From contig JAABPT010000104.1 in the NCBI GenBank assembly GCA_011391855.1, forward strand, positions 1 through 6,174: DNA of 6,174 nt, read 5' to 3'. The position numbers and the translations under genes were made by a program. The notes under the pieces are model-generated. The model was not told the origin of the DNA and ran no database searches. It saw nothing but the letters and a program-made list of their open reading frames with translations. This document shows positions 1-6,174 of this stretch, piece after piece (position 1 is the stretch's first letter; each line of letters opens with the position of its first letter). Source of the stretch: Burkholderiales bacterium. GTDB taxonomy: Bacteria > Pseudomonadota > Gammaproteobacteria > Burkholderiales > Burkholderiaceae_C.

Positions 1-448
1 GGAAGTGCATGTGATGGGCGGCCGCCGCGGCGGCGTCGACCTCGCCGCCACGCAGTTCGGCGACGTTTCCAGCGTGCACGAACCCGACGGCCTGCGCCTC
101 ATGTGGGGCGGGCTGCACCGCGTCTTTGCCAGCCAGCAGCTGCCGGTGGTGCTGGGGCGCAGCCCGCAGGCCACCTTCTGCGTCGACGACACGCGCGTCT
201 CGCGCTCGCACGCCCGCGTCGACTGGCACGGCGGCAGCTTCCAGCTCTCCGACCTCAGCTACAACGGCACCTACGTGCGCTTCACCGACGGCGAGATCGT
301 CAGCCTGCGCCGCGGCAGCTGCACGCTGCACGGCAGCGGCACCATCGGTCTGGGCGGCTCGCCCAGCGACCCCGGCGCGGCCTGCGTCAGCTTCGACGTG
401 CTGCGCTTTGCCGACACGCAGCCGCAGGTGCCGCTGGAGCTGCGCTAG
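1..448 (+). CDS. FHA domain protein, C-terminal part (5' end outside window)
   Basis: The reading frame is open to the left edge, so only the last ~148 residues of a longer protein are probably visible. A GTG at position 5 is in frame but has no reason to be the true start. Counting from that GTG, residues ~45-115 show the forkhead-associated signature: G51-R52-S53, then S66-R67-S68-H69, then S85-Y-N87-G88-T89. These are the residues that contact phosphothreonine in FHA domains, so the protein probably binds a phosphorylated partner in the cytoplasm. I see no membrane segment or signal peptide in the visible part. From memory, FHA domains of this style in Burkholderiales are often the C-terminal part of class III adenylate/guanylate cyclases, but no cyclase residues lie in the window, so that is only a suggestion. 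The TAG stop abuts the ATG of the receiver gene, which suggests co-transcription and translational coupling. Confidence 0.8.
   Translation, partial: EVHVMGGRRGGVDLAATQFGDVSSVHEPDGLRLMWGGLHRVFASQQLPVVLGRSPQATFCVDDTRVSRSHARVDWHGGSFQLSDLSYNGTYVRFTDGEIVSLRRGSCTLHGSGTIGLGGSPSDPGAACVSFDVLRFADTQPQVPLELR
436..439 (+). promoter_or_regulatory. Ribosome binding site of the receiver gene
   Basis: GGAG lies nine bases before the ATG at 449, inside the last codons of the FHA gene. It supports initiation at 449 although the previous gene's stop touches that ATG. Confidence 0.5.
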
Positions 449-820
449 ATGGTGCGCGTGCTCTACGTCGACGACGACCGCATCAACAGCCTGCTCTTCG
501 GGGAGACCTGCCGCGCGGCCGGCGGGGCCGAAGTCGAGACCGCGGCCACGGCCGGCGAAGCACTGGACTTGGTGCAGGCCTGGTCGCCCGACCTGCTGGT
601 GATCGACCTGCACCTGCCCGACGGCAGCGGCTACGAACTGCTGCCGGCCCTGCGACGCCGCCTGGCCACGCAACCGCCGGCCTACCTGTGCACCGCCGAC
701 GAGGCTCCGCTGGTCGAACAACCGGCACGCGCGGCCGGTTTCGACGGCTGCTGGGCCAAGCCCGTGCACCTGCAAGAGGTGATGGCCGCGCTGGCGCGCT
801 GCCGGCCAGCGACCCCATGA
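449..820 (+). CDS. Single-domain CheY-like response regulator
   Basis: This 123-residue protein is a receiver domain and nothing else, the usual length of CheY-type proteins. The conserved active site is complete: acidic pair D8-D9 after the first beta strand, phospho-acceptor D53 in the segment VIDLHLPDGSG, the switch threonine T82, and K104 followed by P105. It should therefore accept phosphate from a histidine kinase and pass the signal by protein contact, because there is no DNA-binding or enzymatic output domain. No cognate kinase is in the window. The gene starts immediately after the FHA gene stop and its own TGA overlaps the hemH ATG (ATGA), so it is probably co-translated with both. 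A role with the FHA protein is an inference from adjacency. The receiver assignment is firm and the pathway is unknown. Confidence 0.9.
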   Translation: MVRVLYVDDDRINSLLFGETCRAAGGAEVETAATAGEALDLVQAWSPDLLVIDLHLPDGSGYELLPALRRRLATQPPAYLCTADEAPLVEQPARAAGFDGCWAKPVHLQEVMAALARCRPATP

Positions 821-1908
821 GCTTCCGCCCCGAACCCACCTACCGCCATGGCCAGCCACCAAGCACGGCCGTGCTGCTGGTGAACCTGGGCACGCCCGAC
901 GAGCCGACACCGCGGGCGCTGCGCCGCTACCTGGCCGAATTCCTGAGCGACCCGCGCGTGGTGGAGATTCCGCGCGCCGTGTGGTGGCCCATCCTGCACG
1001 GCATCATCCTGAATACGCGGCCGGCCAAGTCGGCCGCCAAATACGCCACGGTGTGGATGCCCGAAGGTTCGCCGCTGGCGGTGTGGACGGCACGGCAGAC
1101 CGAAGGCGTGGCCGGCCAGCTGGCCGCGCGTGGCCACCACGTGACGGTGCGCCACGCCATGCGCTACGGCAACCCCGGCATTCCCGCCGCGATGGACCGG
1201 CTGCGCGAGGAAGGCGTGACGCAGGTGCTGGTGCTGCCGATGTACCCGCAGTACGCCGCAGCCACCACGGCCAGCGTGGGCGACAAGTTGCTGCAATGGG
1301 CCTGCGGTGCCCGCCGCATGCCGGCGCTGCGTTTCGTGGCCGAATACCACGACGACCCCGGCTATATCGAAGCGCTGGCGGAGCGTGTCGAACACCACTG
1401 GCAGGCCCACGGGCGCGCCGAGCGGCTGGTGCTCAGCTTCCACGGCGTGCCGCACCGCTCGCTGCTGCTGGGCGATCCCTACCACTGCCAATGCCACAAG
1501 ACGGCGCGGCTGCTCGGTGAACGACTGGGACTGGCGCGCGAGCAGATGGTCGTCACCTTCCAGAGCCGCTTCGGCAAGGCCAAGTGGCTGGAGCCGTACA
1601 CCGAGCCGACACTGATGGAACTGGCGTCCAAGGGCGTCAAGCGCATCGACATCATGTGCCCGGGCTTCGTGGCCGACTGCCTGGAAACGCTGGAGGAGAT
1701 CGCGCAAGAGGCCAGCGAAGCTTTCCTGCACGCCGGCGGCGAAGACTTCCGCTACATCCCCTGCCTGAACGACGACCCGGCGTGGATATCCGCGCTGGCC
1801 GCCATCGTCGAGCGCGAGCTGCAGGGCTGGGATACCCGCAGCCTGCCCGAGGCCACCGAACTCGAGCGTCAGCGCGAACGCGCCCTGGCCATGGGCGCGC
1901 CGATCTGA
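817..1908 (+). CDS. hemH: Ferrochelatase (protoheme ferro-lyase)
   Basis: The product inserts ferrous iron into protoporphyrin IX, the last step of protoheme synthesis. The 363-residue length fits proteobacterial ferrochelatases. Family landmarks are the N-terminal LLVNLGTPDEP (20-30), the YPQYAAAT segment (143-150), the SFHGVPHR motif with catalytic H209, and the PGFVADCLETLEE motif with E290. H209 and E290 are 81 residues apart, the same spacing as H183 and E264 of the Bacillus subtilis enzyme. Six cysteines (C163, C224, C226, C281, C288, C316) are present, including a C-Q-C pair after H209. I see no transmembrane segment. The ATG at 817 overlaps the previous stop as ATGA and gives the N-terminus MSFRPEPTY, which resembles Burkholderiales homologues. 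No clear Shine-Dalgarno precedes it, so translation probably depends on coupling to the receiver gene. The frame is open upstream to 103, but that stretch is a shadow of the two preceding genes. Confidence 0.97.
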   Translation: MSFRPEPTYRHGQPPSTAVLLVNLGTPDEPTPRALRRYLAEFLSDPRVVEIPRAVWWPILHGIILNTRPAKSAAKYATVWMPEGSPLAVWTARQTEGVAGQLAARGHHVTVRHAMRYGNPGIPAAMDRLREEGVTQVLVLPMYPQYAAATTASVGDKLLQWACGARRMPALRFVAEYHDDPGYIEALAERVEHHWQAHGRAERLVLSFHGVPHRSLLLGDPYHCQCHKTARLLGERLGLAREQMVVTFQSRFGKAKWLEPYTEPTLMELASKGVKRIDIMCPGFVADCLETLEEIAQEASEAFLHAGGEDFRYIPCLNDDPAWISALAAIVERELQGWDTRSLPEATELERQRERALAMGAPI

Positions 1909-1950
1909 CACTGGCGCGTTGCCTTCTGCTGCCGTGCGCCGCGAATCGCC

Positions 1951-2373
1951 ATGAGCCAGGACACCCGCGTGCGCCTGGACAAGTGGCTGTGGGCTGCACG
2001 CTTTTACAAGACGCGGGCGCTGGCGGCCGAGGAAATCGGCCGCGGCCGCGTCAGCGTGAACGGCCAGCCGGCCAAGGCCTCGCGCGAGCTCAAGGTCGGT
2101 GACCGCATCGTGCTGCGCCAGGGTCCGGTGGAGCGCACGGTGGACCTGCTCGGCTTGAGCAGCGTGCGCGGCCCGGCGCCGGTGGCCCAGTCGCTGTACG
2201 CGGAAACGCCGGCAAGCGTGGCTGCGCGGCTGCAGGCGGCCGAGGCGCGCCGGATGGGCATCGAGCCGGCCGATGCCATCGAACAGGGCCGACCGACCAA
2301 GCGCAGCCGTCTCCAGCTCGCCGACTGGCAGCGCTGGAGCGCCAGCGCCGACGACCTCGACGACACGGGCTGA
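1951..2373 (+). CDS. hslR: S4-domain RNA-binding protein, Hsp15 (HslR) type
   Basis: This 140-residue basic protein has an S4 RNA-binding domain at residues ~7-55, beginning VRLDKWLWAARFYKTR and including GRVSVNGQPAKASRELKVGD. A basic C-terminal stretch, GRPTKRSR (113-120), matches the tail style of E. coli Hsp15. In E. coli Hsp15 is heat-induced and binds free 50S subunits that still carry a nascent peptidyl-tRNA, helping to recycle them. The same role is inferred here. The gene lies 42 bases after hemH and 86 bases before the revised grpE start, so it sits at the head of the chaperone block, which fits a heat-shock protein. I see no sigma-32-like promoter directly upstream, so it is probably transcribed from further up with hemH. 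The Shine-Dalgarno is weak. The start is supported by the family N-terminus just before the LDKWLW motif. Confidence 0.92.
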   Translation: MSQDTRVRLDKWLWAARFYKTRALAAEEIGRGRVSVNGQPAKASRELKVGDRIVLRQGPVERTVDLLGLSSVRGPAPVAQSLYAETPASVAARLQAAEARRMGIEPADAIEQGRPTKRSRLQLADWQRWSASADDLDDTG

Positions 2374-2374
2374 T

Positions 2375-2390
2375 CGGCCGCGCCAGGCCG
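2375..2390 (+). repeat. Short GC-rich inverted repeat after hslR
   Basis: CGGCC and GGCCG form a 5-bp stem around a 6-base loop just after the hslR stop. No T-tract follows, so it is not a canonical intrinsic terminator. It might slow read-through into grpE, but a stem this short is common by chance in GC-rich DNA. Confidence 0.25.
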
Positions 2391-2405
2391 CTCCTGAATC
2401 CCCCT

Positions 2406-2433
2406 CTTGAAAACGCGGGCTCGGGCCCCAGAT
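2406..2433 (+). promoter_or_regulatory. Sigma-32 (RpoH) heat-shock promoter upstream of grpE
   Basis: The -35 element CTTGAAA (2406-2412) matches the E. coli sigma-32 consensus exactly. After a 13-base spacer, CCCCAGAT (2426-2433) matches the -10 consensus CCCCATNT at all but one defined base. Spacing is within the normal 11-16 base range. If the -10 element ends near -7, transcription starts close to 2440, about 20 bases before the grpE ATG at 2460. The match is very unlikely to be accidental at this location, ahead of grpE-dnaK-dnaJ. No CIRCE inverted repeat accompanies it. Confidence 0.85.
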
Positions 2434-2459
2434 CGATGGAAGTCTTTGTCAACGACACC

Positions 2460-3002
2460 ATGAACCCCACTCCCGACCCCGCCCCGCTCATGGCCGAAAG
2501 CGCCCCCGCCGACACCGCTCAACAACCCGGCGTCGATGCCCCGCTGACGCTGGAAGCCCAGCTCGCAGAGCTTCAAGCCAGGCACGCCGAGGTGTCCGAC
2601 GCCTTCCTGCGCGCCAAGGCCGACGCCGAGAACACGCGCCGCCGCGCCGAGGAAGAGATGGCCAAGGCGCGCAAATTCGCAGTCGAGGCTTTCGCCGAAA
2701 GCCTGCTGCCGGTGAAGGACAGCCTGGAGGCGGCCATCGCCATTCCCGACGCCACGCCGCAGCAGATGCTGGAAGGCGTGCACCTTACGCTGCGCCAGTT
2801 GGCACAGGCGCTGGAGCGCAACAAGGTGGTGCAGATCGCGCCACCGGCCGGCACCCGGTTCGACCCCCACCAGCACCAGGCCATCAGCGTGGTGCCGGCG
2901 GAGCAGGAAGCCAATACCGTGGTGGCCGTGCTGCAAAAGGGCTACCTCATCGCCGACCGTGTACTGCGCCCGGCCTTGGTGACCGTTTCCGCACCCAAGT
3001 AG
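2460..3002 (+). CDS. grpE: GrpE, nucleotide exchange factor of DnaK
   Basis: GrpE is the cytoplasmic homodimer that releases ADP from DnaK and also acts as a thermosensor. From the ATG at 2460 the protein has 180 residues. Residues 1-30 are a Pro/Ala-rich disordered leader, ~32-80 a charged helical segment suited to the long paired helix, and ~85-125 the helical bundle region. The C-terminal beta domain carries the family signature F134-D-P-x-x-H139-x-A141-I142, then G161-Y162-xxx-D166-xx-L169-R170-x-A172-x-V174-x-V176. An in-frame ATG at 2436 would add eight residues (MEVFVNDT) for 188 in total. I prefer 2460 because the predicted transcript from the sigma-32 promoter begins near 2440, downstream of 2436. 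The GGAAG at 2438-2442 is 17 bases from 2460, too far to be a good Shine-Dalgarno, so the start is less certain than the gene. Confidence 0.96.
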   Translation: MNPTPDPAPLMAESAPADTAQQPGVDAPLTLEAQLAELQARHAEVSDAFLRAKADAENTRRRAEEEMAKARKFAVEAFAESLLPVKDSLEAAIAIPDATPQQMLEGVHLTLRQLAQALERNKVVQIAPPAGTRFDPHQHQAISVVPAEQEANTVVAVLQKGYLIADRVLRPALVTVSAPK

Positions 3003-3024
3003 CGCCACAGGCCAGGCCGGCGCC

Positions 3025-3052
3025 CTTGAAAGCCGCCGGGACAGCCACAACT
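3025..3052 (+). promoter_or_regulatory. Second, weaker sigma-32-like promoter upstream of dnaK
   Basis: In the 89-base grpE-dnaK gap, CTTGAAA (3025-3031) again matches the -35 consensus exactly. After the same 13-base spacer, CCACAACT (3045-3052) matches the -10 consensus CCCCATNT at five of seven defined positions. Predicted transcription would begin near 3059, leaving a ~33-base leader that contains the dnaK ribosome binding site. A dedicated promoter could make more DnaK than GrpE after heat shock. Confidence is moderate because the -10 is imperfect. Confidence 0.5.
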
Positions 3053-3077
3053 CCAGAACAACTGCAATCCACTCCAC

Positions 3078-3082
3078 AGGAG
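3078..3082 (+). promoter_or_regulatory. Ribosome binding site of dnaK
   Basis: AGGAG lies nine bases before the ATG at 3092, the best Shine-Dalgarno seen in the window. It fixes the dnaK start there rather than at the in-frame TTG at 3026, which lies inside the putative -35 element. Confidence 0.75.
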
Positions 3083-3091
3083 CGTCAGAAC

Positions 3092-5041
<1,950 letters not shown>

Positions 5042-5050
5042 CCTGCCGGT

Positions 5051-5080
5051 ATCGCGGCGGTGCGTTCAGCCCGCCGTGAT
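5051..5080 (+). repeat. Inverted repeat 1 in the dnaK-dnaJ gap
   Basis: ATCGCGGCGG (5051-5060) and CCGCCGTGAT (5071-5080) pair over ten bases with one G-U wobble around a 10-base loop, starting nine bases after the dnaK stop. No T-tract follows, so it is not a standard intrinsic terminator. It could protect the dnaK 3' end, attenuate read-through into dnaJ, or mark a processing site. Confidence 0.5.
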
Positions 5081-5084
5081 ATCT

Positions 5085-5130
5085 CGCCGCGTTCGGGGTG
5101 CAAGGCCAATGCCTGAACCTCAACGCGGCG
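5085..5130 (+). repeat. Inverted repeat 2 in the dnaK-dnaJ gap
   Basis: CGCCGCGTT (5085-5093) and AACGCGGCG (5122-5130) are perfect 9-base complements around a 28-base loop. The stem is followed by GTTTCGCTTC, which is T-rich for this DNA but not a real T-tract. Arms of this repeat can also pair with arms of the preceding one (GCGGCG at 5054-5059 with CGCCGC at 5085-5090), so the two folds are partly exclusive. Confidence 0.4.
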
Positions 5131-5158
5131 GTTTCGCTTCATAGACTTCGAGAATCTC

Positions 5159-6174
5159 ATGGCAAAGCGCGACTACTACGACATCCTCGGCGTGCCCAAG
5201 AACGCGTCCGAGGACGACATCAAGAAGGCCTACCGCAAGCTGGCCATGAAGCACCACCCTGACCGCAACCAGGGTGACGAGGCGAAGAAGTCGGAAGAGA
5301 AGTTCAAGGAGGCCAAGGAGGCCTACGAGATGCTCTCCGACCCGCAGAAGCGCGCTGCCTACGATCAGCACGGCCACGCCGGCGTCGACCCCAACATGGG
5401 CGGCCGCGGCGGTGCGGGCCCCGAGGGTTTCGGCGGCTTTGCCGAGGCCTTCGGCGATATCTTCGGCGACATCTTCGGCGGCCAGGGCGGCGCCGGCGGC
5501 CGGCGCGGCGGCGGGCAGCAGGTCTACCGCGGCAGCGACCTCAGCTACGCCATGGAGATCACGCTGGAAGAGGCTGCCGGCGGCAAGGAAACGCAGATCC
5601 GCGTGCCGAGCTGGGAATCGTGCGAGGCCTGCAAGGGCAGCGGCGCCAAGCCCGGCACCAGCGCCAAGACCTGCCCCACCTGCAACGGCGCCGGCACGGT
5701 GCACCTGCGCCAGGGCTTTTTCAGCATCCAGCAGACCTGCCCGCACTGCCACGGCAGCGGCAAGATCATCCCCGAGCCCTGCACCACCTGCAGCGGCCAG
5801 GGCAAGATCAAGAAGCAGAAGACGCTGGAGGTGAAGATTCCCGCCGGCATCAACGAAGGCATGCGCATCCGCTCGGCCGGCAACGGCGAGCCCGGCACCA
5901 ACGGCGGGCCGCCGGGCGACCTGTATATCGAGATCCGCGTCAAGCAGCACGAGATCTTCGAGCGCGACGGCGACGACCTGCACTGCAGCGTGCCGGTGGG
6001 CCTGACCACGGCCGCTTTGGGTGGCACGATCGAGGTGCCGACGCTGGGCAGCAAGGCCGAGATCGAACTGCCCGAAGGCACGCAGCACGGCAAGACCTTC
6101 CGCCTGCGCGGCAAGGGCATCAAGGGCCTGCGGTCCAGTTACCCGGGCGACCTGTACTGCCACGTCAGCGTGGA
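5159..6174 (+). CDS. dnaJ: DnaJ, Hsp40 co-chaperone (3' end outside window)
   Basis: DnaJ captures unfolded proteins and stimulates DnaK ATP hydrolysis. The frame starts at ATG 5159 and stays open to the right edge, giving 338 residues; full-length relatives have about 375-380, so roughly 40 C-terminal residues are missing. The J domain (1-~70) begins MAKRDYYDILGV and has the essential H33-P34-D35 loop. A Gly/Phe-rich linker follows (~75-120, with DIFGDIFGG). The zinc-finger domain holds all four CxxCxGxG repeats at 155-162, 172-179, 194-201 and 208-215. The C-terminal substrate-binding domain then runs to the edge. This makes it a type I DnaJ, not a CbpA-type protein. It lies 117 bases after dnaK with two inverted repeats between. 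The ribosome binding site is a weak GAGA at 5150-5153, and I see no separate heat-shock promoter, so it is probably expressed by read-through from dnaK. Confidence 0.98.
   Translation, partial: MAKRDYYDILGVPKNASEDDIKKAYRKLAMKHHPDRNQGDEAKKSEEKFKEAKEAYEMLSDPQKRAAYDQHGHAGVDPNMGGRGGAGPEGFGGFAEAFGDIFGDIFGGQGGAGGRRGGGQQVYRGSDLSYAMEITLEEAAGGKETQIRVPSWESCEACKGSGAKPGTSAKTCPTCNGAGTVHLRQGFFSIQQTCPHCHGSGKIIPEPCTTCSGQGKIKKQKTLEVKIPAGINEGMRIRSAGNGEPGTNGGPPGDLYIEIRVKQHEIFERDGDDLHCSVPVGLTTAALGGTIEVPTLGSKAEIELPEGTQHGKTFRLRGKGIKGLRSSYPGDLYCHVSV

Noticed and set aside
21..34. GCCGCCGCGGCGGC palindrome near the left edge
   Set aside because: It is a perfect palindrome, but inside a coding frame and made only of G and C. 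It is expected by chance in such DNA.
103..816. In-frame upstream extension of hemH (ferrochelatase of ~600 residues)
   Set aside because: The extension is an Arg/Ala-rich translation of the FHA and receiver genes in the wrong frame. The family N-terminus begins at 817 with an ATGA overlap.
682..1911. 409-residue open frame on the - strand opposite hemH
   Set aside because: It lies wholly opposite the well-supported hemH and receiver genes. The translation has no recognisable domain and biased composition, as expected for a shadow frame.
3002..3023. GCGCC/GGCGC inverted repeat after the grpE stop as a terminator
   Set aside because: The stem is only five pairs around a 12-base loop and no T-tract follows. 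A terminator here would also cut dnaK off from the main grpE promoter.
1909..3091. CIRCE operator (HrcA binding site)
   Set aside because: I looked for TTAGCACTC-N9-GAGTGCTAA or near matches in the gaps before hslR, grpE and dnaK and saw none.
5120..6163. 347-residue open frame on the - strand opposite dnaJ
   Set aside because: It is the complement of dnaJ, whose J domain and four zinc-binding repeats are intact. The antisense translation is low-complexity Ala/Leu/Val/Gly.

Overview
The window is GC-rich bacterial DNA with tightly packed genes, all on the + strand. The gene order hemH - hslR-like S4 gene - grpE - dnaK - dnaJ, together with the protein sequences, points to a betaproteobacterium of the order Burkholderiales. 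That placement is an inference from gene order and remembered family sequences, not from a search.

Layout. Positions 1-448 hold the 3' end of a gene whose visible product is an FHA (phosphothreonine-binding) domain. Its stop codon touches the start of a stand-alone CheY-like receiver gene (449-820). That gene overlaps hemH (ferrochelatase, 817-1908) by four bases (ATGA). A 42-base gap leads to an HslR/Hsp15-type S4 RNA-binding protein (1951-2373). These four genes look like one transcription unit ending in, or reading into, the chaperone block. The chaperone block is grpE (2460-3002, start revised here), dnaK (3092-5041) and dnaJ (5159 to beyond the right edge). No gap between genes exceeds 117 bases.

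Regulation. Two sites resemble heat-shock sigma factor (sigma-32, RpoH) promoters. One, just before grpE, is nearly a perfect match (CTTGAAA, 13 bases, CCCCAGAT). A weaker one with the same spacing lies in the grpE-dnaK gap. No CIRCE operator (the HrcA binding site) is visible, so the block looks RpoH-controlled rather than HrcA-controlled. The grpE promoter sits so close to the gene that it argues for translation from the second in-frame ATG (2460), not the first (2436). The dnaK-dnaJ gap carries two inverted repeats that could fold in alternative ways.

How the genes work together. DnaJ delivers unfolded clients to DnaK and stimulates its ATPase, and GrpE exchanges its nucleotide. The Hsp15-like protein belongs to a heat-induced family that acts on stalled 50S subunits carrying nascent chains. 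Ferrochelatase makes protoheme. The FHA/receiver pair is a small signalling module whose target cannot be read from this window.

The core genes are ordinary and intact, and I found no convincing undescribed system. The points most worth a second look are the two RpoH-like promoters, the grpE start, the dnaK-dnaJ intergenic structure, and the signalling pair coupled to hemH.
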